64,000 nucleotides of DNA, taken from NCBI GenBank assembly GCA_963969595.1, contig OZ018411.1, forward strand, positions 24,674,545-24,738,544. The letters run 5' to 3'. The position numbers were made by a program, and so were the translations under genes. Under the pieces are notes generated by a model. The model was not told the origin of the DNA and did no database searches. It saw nothing but the letters and a program-made list of their open reading frames with translations. This document shows positions 12,381 through 24,640 of this stretch, piece after piece. The DNA comes from Neckera pumila (lineage: Eukaryota > Streptophyta > Bryopsida > Hypnales > Neckeraceae). Positions within the stretch are counted from its first letter, which is position 1; every line of letters begins with the position of its first letter.

Positions 12381-13449
12381 CAACAATGAATAATTAACCA
12401 CCAATGCACATCAGCCACTAATTATAAGAATTAAAGGCTCTCCATTTGCATCACCAAAGTTTCTATAAAGCTTTGTTCATTTATGGAGATCTTCATAATA
12501 AAACTCATAAAAGCTCCAATCTCATGTAAGCATATATATTATCATAGTTTTTGAAACATTTTTGGGTCACATGTAGATCCTTTTTATTTTGCGCCATATA
12601 TTAAAATAAAAATCCGTTTTTTGACAATTAAAATTGATACTTTTTTTTTCAATTTTTCATTTCTATTTAAAATATTGTTATAGTCATCAAATTTCAATGA
12701 AAAAAGTTATGAATCTAATTCAAAAGTATTTTGTAGTCTAAAAGATGGATACATAGAAATACAATACTTCACCAAATTATAAATGATCACTATCTTGTCA
12801 ATTTTTCAAAAAGTAAAATAAAAGGTCTTGGTCATATACAAATACCCTATAGTGTATTCTTACAAATACATTTGTGTAATTTTCTAAATCATTGTAACTC
12901 CTTTCTTTGTCTACCTTTTGGCTTCCACTTTTTTAATTAAAAAACAAGATTGCATAAACAAAAGGTGACTTGCATTTGAATGTATATAAGGTGGAAACAA
13001 CAAAAACTATCAAAATAAACAATTCAGCATAGTTGGAGGCTTCTTTTCCTTAGAAAAAAATATTTTTGCAACATTAGCAATTGAAAATCATAAATAAACT
13101 AAAATATAATTTTTGGATAAGACATGTAATTTCTATGAATTTTCAAAGTGAAAGCTCTTTAGGTCATTAAAACTGTTATATAGGTGGATCTAAAACTAAA
13201 ATCTAAAAAAATCAATAGACAACCAATCACAGTTAAATATATAGATGGTTTGATGACATTTTTGGAGGACACTTTGATGGAAGTCTGTTGTGCTAGAATG
13301 GATATATTAACGGGTTTGGGTACTTTTACCTTATAAGGTAAAGAAACCTAATTGAGACACAGCCTAAATGCAATACTTCAATCTTTCACACTTTGCAAGA
13401 TCAATGCTTAATGAATTAGAGAATGTATTATATTGTACACCACTTTACA

Positions 13450-13695
13450 CAACGGTGCTAGTATGTGCGCCCAAAAATTTGAGCTTGTGAGCATTCAGCC
13501 TATAATATACATACCACACACTATAGAAGGTGTATGTATTCTAAACACCTATAATATGGGTAACTATAACATATAAATCCTATAATGATTTTTATAAGTA
13601 TATACACCTATAACATATGTGTGTAGTATTCTAAGCTCATAGGCTCACATACTCCTATGCTCACACACTCCTATGCTTACATAATAGCAACCCTC
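13450..13695. mobile_element. Mutator-type MITE (246 bp) with 10-bp target duplication
   Basis: Bordered by the perfect direct repeat ccactttaca (13440-13449 and 13696-13705). The ends are imperfect inverted repeats (ggtgctagtatgtg and, reversed, ggttgctattatgt). A second copy lies at 23603-23851. A 9-10 bp duplication is typical of Mutator-like elements. Confidence 0.7.
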
Positions 13696-13785
13696 CCACT
13701 TTACATGAGAACTTACGGTAGATTTGGTAATATATAGATAAAACTTTGATCTCTTATAATTCTTTCACCCAAAAATTGACCATTT

Positions 13786-13798
13786 TAATAATAATAAC

Positions 13799-13855
<57 letters not shown>
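13786..13855. repeat. (AAT)n microsatellite
   Basis: About 70 bp of uninterrupted or nearly uninterrupted ataataata. Confidence 0.9.
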
Positions 13856-13857
<2 letters not shown>

Positions 13858-14404
13858 CAAACATTCAAAATATTGCTTTAGATGTGGATGCTTTTAGATA
13901 TATTGCATTCAATTAAATACGATTAAAATAGATACATACAAATTATTGCATTAATATATAGCTTAATATGAGAGTCTAAGGTTGAATATGGATTCTATCC
14001 AAAATTAGGAATTGCAAACTTATAGTTCATTTGTAGTATGTTCCAAAACGATATGCTAAGAGAATTAGGAATCCCCTCTCAATTGCCAATAAGAGTCTTA
14101 AGACTTAAAACAGTTATGACAATTAAATAATAGGAACCATATTCAAATCTTTTTTAGGAAAACTATAGGTGCACTTATTGTAAAAGACATGGAGTTTAGA
14201 CTTTTTCCTTTGTAATTAGCAATCAAAGAGACTTCATTAATTCCTACATGATTACAATTATTTTAATAAAAAGAATTTAAGTGAAAGTGCTGCTCTAACC
14301 AACAATTTGTAGTGAGCATTGAATTGCATTTTTTAGAATAAAACAACATGATGCTTCATAAGGAATGATTTTTAATGTTCTTGAATGGGAGGGTAGAGAG
14401 GTTC

Positions 14405-15285
14405 TTGTACACCCCCCTACAAGAAAGGTAGTCGCCCCCCTTTTGCACCCTTCAGGTTTTTTGACATTACTCACAATGTAATTGACATTTCTTGTTTTTG
14501 TCAATCAACATTTGTGTCTAACCCAATCTCCTTCAAGTATACCAAACTTTCAATTTCAAAAAACTAAAACTCCATTTTTGGTGAATTTAAAAAAAAAAAA
14601 TTCACGATTTTACATGAAAATTCATAGAAAAATATTAATAATGAATTTTTTAAATTTAATTGCGGAGATACATAGGAAACATCCAAACGCACATCTTTCC
14701 TTCAACAAGCATCTCCAAAAAAGTTTCACAATTATCGTGGCAGAAGTTATAGTGGAGGCGTGAATAGTGTTCAAAATTTTGAAAATTCATATCTCTTTAT
14801 TGTAATTAGATTTTTTTTTCCCTCACATTGTAACTAATTTCACACATTTGAGCATGATGGTACAATTACTTTATCAAAATCTAATTACAATAAAGAGATA
14901 TGAATTTTCAAAATTTTGGGCACTATTCATGCCTCCACTATAACTTCTGCCACAATAATTGTGAAACTTTTTTGGAGATGCTTGTTGAAGAAAAGATGTG
15001 CGTTTGGATGTTTCCTATGTATCTCCGCAATCAAATTTAAAAAATTCATTATTAATATTTTTCTATGAGTTTTTGTGTAAAACCGTGAAAAAAAATTAAA
15101 AAATTCACCAAAAATGGAGTTTTGGTTTTTTGAAATTGAAAGTTTGGTATACTTGAGGGAGATTGGGTTAGACACAAATGTTGATTGACAAAAACAAAAA
15201 ATGTCAATTACATTGTGAGTAATGTCAAAAAAACCTGAAGGGTGCAAAAGGGGGGCGTCAACCTTTCTTGTAGGGGGGTGTACAA
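14405..15285. mobile_element. Large foldback (hairpin) element, 881 bp
   Basis: Starts ttgtacacccccctacaag and ends cttgtaggggggtgtacaa. The two arms (about 14405-14812 and 14874-15285) are near-identical inverted copies of about 410 bp separated by a loop of about 60 bp. The short frames 14482-14763 (+) and 14927-15247 (-) are the same arm read in both directions, so they are not independent genes. A transcript through it would fold into a very long hairpin. An older relative lies at 23310-24360. Confidence 0.9.
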
Positions 15286-16426
15286 TAGCACTATAACAAG
15301 AATATATTTGTATTATAATGGCCTATAATATTGTTCAAGAATGTTATATTTCAAATTGATATAAACATTAAAAATTATGTACAAGTCAATGCAACACAAA
15401 CAATTTTATTTATCTGTTGTCCATAGAGATTATTCTTTTAGAAATACTAAGAAACTTCTATTTGAAATACAAAGACCAAAATAATTTAGATATTCATAAT
15501 TTGATATTTATATCAAATTTTCATTGACCTTCAAAGCGGAGAGTTCTTTGTGCATGTGATGCAAGTCAACTTGATGATACAAATCTGTTCTAAATTAGTA
15601 TGCATGATTCTAATGCACCAAAGATACTATTTGTAAAATTTAAATTAATAAAGGCTTAAATATGACTCTGTTGCAACAATTTTTACAAACATTAAATTTT
15701 GTGGTGACATTAATTTTGTAGGTGATATTGATTTTGTACCCATACAAGTAGAAAAAAATTACCTTAGTTTTTGTACTTCTTCACTACAATAGTAGAAATC
15801 AAGGCAAAATATATTAGGGAGATGACTACAAAAAAGACACCAATAATCAAAGTTGTCATGTGAGTTTTCTTATAGGACATTTCCCTAATTTAAGGGTAGA
15901 ATATATCCATTGTCATTGTGTTGATTGGATTCACAAAGCTTTGGGTGCAATAGAATAACAAATCAAAGATTGTTTCACAAGTACATCAATCAATTCATTT
16001 TGGGAAAAAAAATGACTTGTTACTTGAAAACATTAAAAAGCATATTTAATGACACATAACGCTTTTTAATGTTTTTAATGTTTTCAAGTAACGTGTCATG
16101 TTTGAAATCACAGAAATGCTTTTAATCCTTCCATTCAAACAAACTTTCATTGATAATGTCTACTTGCCTCTCATTATATCCCACTCTTTGTATTATACAA
16201 TTCAAAATGCAGACATTGAGATTTATAATAAGAAATTTCATGCATGTAAGGTGCACAATTTCTAAATAAGTGGATTGTTTTAGATGAAACAAGGAGACAC
16301 TTTTAGATGTATTGTAGATGTCATGATTTTTTTGAGAAGTCTTTAATTTAGGAGAGTGTGCAAGATAGATATCTGCATTGTGACATCATGAGGTGTCCAA
16401 ATTACCTCAATAGTTTTTGTATGTCC
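15286..16426. other. Gene-free stretch with a short hairpin at 16018-16093
   Basis: The only structure noted is an inverted repeat of about 25 bp (gttacttgaaaacattaaaa and its complement), possibly a remnant element. Confidence 0.4.
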
Positions 16427-16430
16427 TTAA

Positions 16431-17291
16431 CCCCTAAAGGACCATTGTCCCTTCAAAGGACAAATGAGATTTCAGGCAGGTACCTATGGGCTGAATTTTT
16501 GTCCTTATTTTTTGAAACTTTTTTTGAAGATAGAAAAATTGATAACTTTGTGGGCATATAATTTTTTTTCAATTGGTGCATGGGAACAAAAGCTATGCCC
16601 AAATAAGCTCAAAAGAAGGAAGAGGGGGTAGCAAAAATTTGAATGTTTTTTCCCATAGATTCTATCTTTGTCTATCTGAAAAGCTTTTATTCATTCCACT
16701 TAGATTTGTTATGAAAAAGTTATGGACAATCTTATTTTTCAGGCACTTAGAGCATCTTCTTGAAAAAATAACTTATAAGATTCATTTCTAAATGTAATTT
16801 TTACCGTGGTTCCCGTGGTTTACTTTTTTTGCTTGAACAATCTCATTACTGGGATTAGTGCATTTTAATTCTATATGGAAGATATTAATATTTTAGATTT
16901 TCCTTCTATCTCGTACCTACTTCTACTTAACAAGTTTTTAATAATGAAAATTTAGTTTTTTTTTAAATTTTTCTTTACTAGACTCTCAATTCAACTCTCT
17001 ACTATGAAGATTTAAAGCTCAAAACTTTGTAGTGCAAAAATTTAAAGTTTAAAAATGTTCAAAGTCAAAAAATCTGTTGAAAAATTTGTTTTTTCCACTT
17101 TAAACAAAAATATCTTGCAATCTGTGCAGTCAAAAATTCTGAAATTTTTTCCACCCATTCTCATACTAGTTAGGTATAAGATTTTATTATTGGATGTGCA
17201 ATAAAAACAATTTTCAATTTTTTTACTCTTTGCTATAGAAATGGTAGTTTTGAGTATTTTTTTGCAGAAAAAGGCCTTGGGTCTTTAGGGG
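16431..17291. mobile_element. TTAA-type element (861 bp), forward copy
   Basis: TTAA (16427-16430), then cccctaaaggaccattgtcc. The right end is ggccttgggtctttagggg followed by TTAC, a one-base change from TTAA. Its sequence is closely matched, in reverse orientation, by 18465-19377 across most of its length. No transposase frame. Confidence 0.8.
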
Positions 17292-17295
17292 TTAC

Positions 17296-18314
17296 AGTCA
17301 TTCCCAGAACTACATATATTTTCAAAATTTGTAATATCTCTATTTTTGCGAATTTTTAGACCACCAAATTTGGTACACATTTAGCTAACAGAGGCAATAT
17401 CATGCAAACAGTTTCTGATCAAAGACTTTTTTTCAGCCCATGGAGATACTATCAAAGTTGGCAGTAGTAAATTCCCTCTCCGGGAATGCAAAAGCACCAT
17501 TTTCATTTGTACCCTAATATATACCTTATCAACAATCTTTGACTACATTAGAGATATCAACCTTCTTTCAAACAAATGAAACAATTCCTTAACCCATACA
17601 CGACGCTACAAGACATTTTGTGTTTGATGGATGACAAAGAATCTTTCTAGGACAAAAGTGCAACTATTCATCTTCCAAATTTTGTTGTGAAAAGGGAAGG
17701 TCTTCTATAGTAGTTTGACTTCCAAAGAAATGCTTTTGCATTTTTTTAAGCCAATGATTTCCATGTTATCCAAATGGATGATTTCCACGGTCAGTAGTCC
17801 GTCCTTTAACTTCTTAGGACCATGAGTGCAAATTTTGAACAACAAATGAACGGAAACACATCTGAAACTCACCAAAATGCGTTTTTTTCATCCATTAATT
17901 TTTTTTCAAGATTCTTGTATTAGTTCTTTAACATTTGTACAATACAAAACATGAAGATATTGCTTTGCAAATATTCTATAATTCAAAAGGTACTGACTCA
18001 AAAAGAAACTTTTTTAGTTCAAAAAATTATCCTTAAAAAATGACTTGAATCAAATAGAAAAGAAAAATCTTCAAAAATCACTATGATTACAACTTAGCAT
18101 TTTGAACTTGTAGAATATAAATTCTTGTAAAAATTATAAATATTCAATCTAAAACTGATTTTAGAACGAATTTTCAATTTTTGACTTCAAATTCTATTAT
18201 ACAATATTGGTTCATGTATTTGTTGATCTAATCGTATAGATGTAATCTATAAATCATACTTTACAACTATTGTTTGAGAGTCATTATAAATAAATTGTTC
18301 TAAATTGCATTTTA
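17296..18314. other. Gene-free stretch
   Basis: AT-rich, no frame of note, no repeat recognised. Confidence 0.4.
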
Positions 18315-18316
18315 TA

Positions 18317-19804
18317 CTCCCTCCATCCCAAAATGATTGTCATGTGACAAATTTTTCTCAATATTAAAAGGGAATTTGAGAATTTGGTAAAGTAATGAAT
18401 GCAAAAATGTAGATTAACTCTTGACTTGCTCAATAGTTTGCAAAAACGGCAATACCAAGTTTAACCCCTATAGGACCAAAGCCATTTTTCTATCAAAAAA
18501 CACTCAAAACTGCCATTTCTATAGCAAAAAGTAAAAAAATTGAAAATTGTTTTTTTTTTCACATCTAACCGTAGGATCTTATACACAACTAGTAGGACAA
18601 TGTGTGGAAAAAATTTCAGAATTTTTGACCGCACAGATTGCAAGATATCTACGTTTAAAGTAAAAAAACCAAGTTTTTCAGCACATTGCGGGACTAGATT
18701 TTACGACTTTGAACATTTTTAGCTTAAATGTTTTGCAGTATAGAGTTTTGAGCTTTTAATCTTTATAATGGAGAATTGAGGTGAGAGTCTAGGGAAAAAA
18801 AAAATACAAAAAAAATTAATTTTCATTATTAAAAAAATTGTTAAATAGAAGTAGGTATGAGATAGAAGGAAAATCTAAAATATTAATATCTTTTATGTGG
18901 AATAAAAAAACACTAATCCCAATGGTGAGATTTTTCTAGCAAAAAATCTAAACCTTGTGGAATTTTTTTTTATGAAAAACTGTAAAAATTGCATTCAGAA
19001 ATGAATCCTCCAAGTTATTTTTTTGAGAAAGAAGCTCTAAGTGTCCGAAAAGCAGGATTGTCCATAACTTTCTCATAACAAATCCAAATGAAATGAATCA
19101 AAGCTTTCCAAATAGACCAAAATATAATCTATAAGAAAAAAAATTATTAAAAAAAAAAAAATTGCAAAATTTTTTTGCTCTCCTGTGTCCTTGTTTTGAG
19201 CTTATTTGGGCATAACTTTTTTCCCCGGCACCGATTGGATAAAAAATTATATTCCCACAAAGCTTAGCAGTTTTTCTATCTTCAAAAAAAGTTTCAAAAA
19301 TCATGACAAAAATTCAGCCCGTAGGTACCTGCCCGAAATCCCATTTGTTCCCCCAAGGGACAATGGTCCTTTAGGAGTTAAAGCATTGAACTACTTAAAG
19401 CGGGAAAATCAAGGTTGCAAGTTTATATAATAAATCACCTACTAGCTTATGATTTCCTACCAAAAATGAGTATTAAGCATAGCAACATATTGTTTTCCAT
19501 CTTGTCAATGTACCACGTGAAGGTTTTGTGAAAGTAGTTTGGGGTTGGATTTTCTTGAGCAGCTTGTAAGCAGCTTTTTGTGAGCAATTTATGTAACTAA
19601 AACTAACTATTTCATGACTTGTGTCTTTGTAGAATTGACATTGACTGTTTCATGAATTGTGTTTTAGTCTAACTAAAACTCTTATTGTGACATATTGACT
19701 ATTTTATGAATTGAATCTTCATATAACTAAATTTGAAGGAGTGGACAATCATTTTTGGACATCTATTTTTGGAAAGATGGACAATCATTTTGGGATGCAG
19801 GAAG
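18317..19804. mobile_element. Stowaway-type (mariner-like) element interrupted by a TTAA element
   Basis: TA, then ctccctccatcccaaaatga at 18317. The inverted right end, tcattttgggatgcaggaag, is followed by TA at 19805-19806. The left terminus matches the well-known plant Stowaway/mariner end CTCCCTCC-RTCCCAAAAT. Removing the nested element at 18465-19377 leaves about 575 bp. Confidence 0.8.
18465..19377. mobile_element. TTAA-flanked element (913 bp), nested, reverse copy
   Basis: TTAA at 18461-18464 and 19378-19381. Ends cccctataggacc and ggtcctttaggag. It is the reverse-orientation copy of 16431-17291 and sits inside the Stowaway-type element, so it inserted later. Confidence 0.8.
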
Positions 19805-19806
19805 TA

Positions 19807-20209
19807 ATAGATCTTCACAATTTTGGAAATCTGGACACCCCCTGGTCGTTACAACCCCCCTGGTCGTTTAGGGTCAAGGGTTAGACCTCCGTTTACAACT
19901 TCTTGTCAACTCGACCAACCTTGCATGATCCTTTTCGTCCAGTGGCTCCAGAAATCGTAACGAAAAAACGATCAACAACGAAAACGCAGAACGAAAAGTA
20001 AAAGCTTCCCCCCTGCAAGCGAGCCAGACAGGGAGGCCCCATTTGCGAGGCTCGCAAGCGCCATCACCCTACTGCGGCTCGCAGATAAGACGCCTGCAGA
20101 CACACGAGAAGCTGGAGACGCCACCAGAATCACCAATAAGTTAACTCTTCCGCGAGGTTGTTGTGGGTTTTAAAGCAGCCGCGAGCTGCCCCCGGGGTGC
20201 GGGGCAAGA
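19807..20209. promoter_or_regulatory. Probable promoter and leader of the GNAT gene
   Basis: Base composition shifts from AT-rich to about half GC towards the gene. No element identified with confidence. Confidence 0.35.
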
Positions 20210-21923
20210 ATGGCGTTCTGCGTGGACAGATCCGCAGCGTCGCTCTGCTCCATCCCCTCCGTTGTCCCATGCCACCCTCACCGAATGGCTTCGCCCGGAT
20301 TTTCCCACTCGGCTCGCTCTTCTGGAGCTCCTGCTCGCGGATCTCGTCGGACCCACTTCGTGATCGCAGCGAATTCGTCGTGCACGGGTGTGTGCATCTC
20401 CCCCCTCAATTGCACTGCTTGCCTTGTCCCAAGATTTTTTGTTCAATTCGGGGGTCAATTAGTGGGGTTGTAATGGAGAACGGCGAAATTTCCCTCAACG
20501 CCTCCCATTTGTGCACATTCTTGGATGCTACCCTGTGGAAGGGAATTGAAGAATTTCTTTGTTCGAGCAATGAATGAGGTACTGTGGAGTTGACATGAAA
20601 ATTGAGTCTGTATAGTCAGGTGGGGAGGTCAGGCTGGCTGTCAAGCATGGCGACGGGCCCAAGAATTTTCGTAGTAGTAGTCGTGGCATCGTGTCCTCCA
20701 TGGCCTTCGCTCCCAGCAAGTCGTCGGAAGCGGCTGGCGTGACAGAGTCCGGTAAATTCAGCCAAAGTGACGAGGAGCTGGCATCTCGAGGATTGTCTTG
20801 CCATTACAACCTCGACGATCTAGACCTCGATAAGCTCAATTCTCTCTTCTCCAAGGTGATGCATACACTCTGACCTCTTTGGAGGACTGTCGCATCCTCC
20901 AAAGTGCACGTGCATTGTACGCCAGTTCTTGACGTTGATGTGAATAATTGTGTAGCATGTGAAAGAAAGTGCAGAGGGTCGCAGGGGTTAGGAACGAGGT
21001 CTAGAATTCTTTATACAATTATTGAACTTTTCCTTTATCACAATTATCTGCCACTTCTTGTGAATGTGATAACGATAGTACACAGTGAATTTCGAGCCTG
21101 GGTATGTCCATTCCCGAGGTCTAGTGACAGAAGAGAGCACGTGACTTTACAGTAGGTGATGTTAAAGAACTCTTGGTGTAATCTTAATCAAACTCCACCC
21201 CAGCGACACTTTCTGTAGCGCAAATTATGCCCTAGGGTGCTTTCATTCGGCGATCACTCAGTAGGTTTCACAAGAGAGCTAAACTCACTTGAGAGCAATT
21301 GTTTTATCACTCAATGTATTGGATATTTCTTATACAATCTTTCAATCTGGGAGGTCATGTACACCACTATTGAAGGGAAAGTAGACTACCCCATATTCCA
21401 TCAGAAAATTCATAGGCCATAGACATTATTAGTCAGACCAATGCTTATTGGTACCAGGGGTGAGTCAGTCCATTCGAGTCGGGATGAGGTCCCTAATGCT
21501 GCTGTATCCTCCACCTCACGCATCCTCGGTTCCTTTCGTCCCAAATTCACACGATGTCGTGTCCCCCATTCTCAGGTCTCCTTTCCGCAGCGGGAGAAGC
21601 AGAAGCTGCTGCGAGCCCTTCAGAACACGCAAGCTCTGACGTGGGTGGAGGAGACGGCGTCGAAGCGTCTGATCGGCTTCGCTCGTGCTACTGGCGACCA
21701 GGTGTTCCACGCCATCATCTGGGATGTGGTGGTGGATCCCGCGTACCAAGGACTGGGGCTGGGCAAGGTGCTCATGGAGCGCCTCATGTCGGATCTGGTG
21801 GAGATGGGCATCAGCAACATCGCCTTGTACGCGGAGTCCACAGTCGTGGGATTCTACCAGCCGCTGGGATTCATTGCGGACCCCGACGGCATTCGAGCCA
21901 TGGCGTACTCGCGGAAAAGATGA
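20210..21923 (+). CDS. Plastid-type GNAT acetyltransferase, GNAT1/GNAT2(NSI) family, 3 exons
   Basis: Exons 20210-20387, 20620-20855 and 21576-21923 join in frame through GT-AG introns to give 253 residues. Residues 1-60 are rich in Ser, Ala and Arg with few acids, as in a chloroplast transit peptide. Residues about 120-250 match the plant GNAT1/NSI family: FARATGD (173-179), then IIWDVVVDPAYQGLGLGK, whose Q-G-L-G-L-G (196-201) is the acetyl-CoA loop (Q/R-x-x-G-x-G/A). FYQPLGF follows (231-237), then DPDGI and a basic end SRKR. Arabidopsis relatives are chloroplast enzymes that acetylate lysines and protein N-termini; GNAT2/NSI is needed for state transitions. The start is chosen because it gives the transit peptide and the only phase that closes. 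Plus-strand, unlike its large neighbours. Family certain; exact subtype not. Confidence 0.88.
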
Positions 21924-23309
21924 TGATGCGCGCACTCAAACTTCCACGGTCGTCACGCTTCATTCAATTCTTGTGCAGAGTTCTCAGAAAATTTGGCGAA
22001 ACTTCGACCAAACCTTTTGTAAAGATACAGAATGATGGACACAATTTTTATAGCTGAATTCTAATTACATTTAGCAGTGTTTTTAGCGACTTGTCTTGGG
22101 TAAGGTAAGCCTGCGTATCACCATGTGGATTTGTGAATGTTGTATCAAGGTGGAGACACTTGCTATCACAATTATTTTTCTTACACCAGAAGTCTATCTC
22201 TAGCCATGTGCAATTAGAAATAGTCAATTTGGATAATCCACCTAATTGCTATGAATTTTCAACCGAGTGTGGAAAATAGGAATGTGCTAGGAGGTGGGGT
22301 CTAAACCATTCCAAGAATGCCCAACCCATTCTTCCAAACTAAATTAAAATATCGTACATGTGCCAGCCTAAATTCAAAAATCTTTATTCTCCATTAAATA
22401 TTTGTCGAACAACAATTGGAATAAGGTTGGTTTATCTTTGGAATAAGGTTGGTTTATCTTATATCGTTGGTCTTGTGTATATTGCTTTAGGTATACTCAT
22501 TCTAATTTGTGAATGGAAGTGGTGACAAACTTTTATTATCTTGGCTTGGTACCAAATGGAAAGTGGCTATGAAGGTTTAGGTGTCTAATGCTACCTGTAG
22601 TTTCACCTATATTTGGAATTTGAATATTGGGGATAATATGGTCTAACAAATTACATTATGTCAATGAGCTAAGGGTGTCTTTGCATGTCATCAAGATTGG
22701 TAGCTAATTTTTGTTAAATCTAATATGTTTCAAATCACCATGTAGACATTTATTCACTTTCTACTCTCCAAATTTAGTTCTAAAGTTTCAAAACTCACAA
22801 ATACTAGTTTCTCTAAGGTTGAAAACTTATTTGTGAACTTTTAGCCATTGGTATATATTTTGCCTATATCTCTTTATTCTTGTTATTGTTGTGATTTTCC
22901 ACACATTGGCGTTTCAACTATAAGAAGTAGGGAAGTGGAATTTATATTTTTTTAACAAAAGTTGTAATTATTGTGAACATTATAAATAGTTATTAAGGGA
23001 ATACAATATTGTCTATAGTTTGTATCAAAGATATTCTAATTTTTAGCAATTGGAAATTATAGGAGTTGGTTGCAATTGATATACTTTAGGTGGATTCTAA
23101 GATGTTTGTATTTGGATCATTAGGGATTTCTAATGTCTAATATTTGAATATCTTATAAATAACTTATGAATTTTTAAAGATTTGCTTACATTGTGAATAT
23201 AATTGTGGGATATACTTCCCTTCAAATTAAAAGTTTCTCACAGTTCTCATAGATTAAATCCGAAATATATACAGTAAGGGATTACTTCATTTACAAACTG
23301 CCAATTTGA
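21924..23309. other. 3' flank of GNAT and gene-free stretch
   Basis: Mostly AT-rich. A 22-bp unit (ggaataaggttggtttatct) is directly duplicated at about 22420-22461. Confidence 0.4.
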
Positions 23310-24360
23310 AGCATTCAATTTTTGTTGTACAATGTATAGTATAATTGTTACATTTTGGTAAGCATAATTATTCTTGAATTGTTATGCAATTCCAACCAAG
23401 CATACCAAATTTCAGCTTCAAAAAAGCAAAATTCTATTTTTGGTGAATTTTTGAAGTTAATTTTCATGATTTTACATAATATTTTATTGAAAACAATTTG
23501 TGATGAATTTTTTAAGTTTGATTGTGGATATATGTAGAAAACATTTTGACGCACATCTTTTCTTCTGCAAGCATCTCCCAAAAAGTCTTATAATTCTTTC
23601 TAATGGTGCTAGTATGTGAGCCTAAGAATGCGAGCTTGTGAGCATTGAACCTACAATATATGTACCTATAAAATAAATACCATACATTATAAAAGGTATA
23701 TGTATCATAAACACCTATACTATGGGTGATTTGTAACATATATATCCTATATCGTAGACGGATTCTATAGTTTATACATCTATAACATAGGTTTGTAGTA
23801 TTCTAGGCTCATGGGCTCATACTCCTATGCTCACATAATATCAACCCTCCAAATCCTTCTATAGAGATTTCAATGTTGAGATGACAATGCCCAAATATTA
23901 TAAAAATAGATATCTTTTTATTATATTTAAATTTTTTAAATTTTTCCCTAATATGGTAAATAATTTTGTACATTTGAGAATGGTAGTACAATTACTTTGA
24001 CAAAATCTATAGAGATATCTATTTTGCAAAGTTTGATCATATGATGCCTTATATTGAACCTTTACTAGAAGCTTATATCTTTGTTACTTAATGGGGTGTT
24101 TTTTAATATGAAAGATGTGTATATGGATATCTTCTACATATCTATGCAATCAAATTAAAAAAATTCATCACCAATTGTTTTCTATAAAATATTATGTAAA
24201 CCCATGAAAATTGACTTCAATAATTCACCCAAAATGGAATATTTCTTTTTTGAAATTGAAATTTGGTATACTTGGTTGGGATTGTGTAAGAACTGGATTT
24301 TAATTATGCAAGACAAAAAAATTCCATTCTTTTTCTATACTATACAATAAAAATTGGAAT
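23310..24360. mobile_element. Degenerate foldback element, relative of 14405-15285
   Basis: Left arm (ccaagcataccaaatttcag, then the gattttacat and atgaattttttaagtttga blocks) and right arm (aaatttggtatacttggttg) are diverged inverted copies of the same sequences found in the arms of 14405-15285. The inversion extends outward to about 23313 and 24358. A 249-bp MITE has inserted in the left arm. Confidence 0.65.
23603..23851. mobile_element. Second Mutator-type MITE, nested in the old foldback element
   Basis: Matches 13450-13695 along its length. Borders attctttcta (23593-23602) and aatccttcta (23852-23861) are 8/10 identical, consistent with a decayed 10-bp target duplication. Confidence 0.65.
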
Positions 24361-24363
24361 GGC

Positions 24364-24640
24364 TCACATCCGCAGTTTGTAAATGAAGTAGACTTTATTG
24401 TACTTGCGACAAAGTGTCTGATGAAGAACTCTTAGGTATGTTCGCACTTTGGTGTTATGGGTGATGTTTGGAATGTGCATCCAATCTAGAAGTAGGTCTA
24501 AATTTGTTCGTAACCTTGTAACACCACGAGAGCCATTTTGTAGTTTTTGAATAACAATGATGTGTTGTGTACAAGATTGGAAGCATTTTTTCATCCATGC
24601 CTTTCTTATTGACCTTTCATGGTGGGTTATGAAGAGTATT
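24364..24640 (-). other. Unidentified open frame of about 90 codons
   Basis: Minus-strand frame read from about 24640 down to 24364, containing KAWMKKCFQSCTQH, then QNGSRGVTRLRTNLDLLLDW, then RTYLRVLHQTLCRKYNK. Composition is more protein-like (Arg, Trp, Cys, balanced) than neighbouring chance frames. It lies directly beside the degenerate foldback element. I do not recognise it; it may be a decayed transposon or gene fragment. Confidence 0.25.

Noticed and set aside
14482..15247. Two small frames with an identical C-terminus (14482-14763 + and 14927-15247 -)
   Set aside because: They are the two arms of the foldback element, so the identity comes from the inverted repeat.
20141..20577. Overlapping frames on both strands at the GNAT first exon (up to 139 codons)
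   Set aside because: They are alternative-frame readings of a GC-rich exon. Only the frame from 20210 joins exons 2 and 3 in phase.
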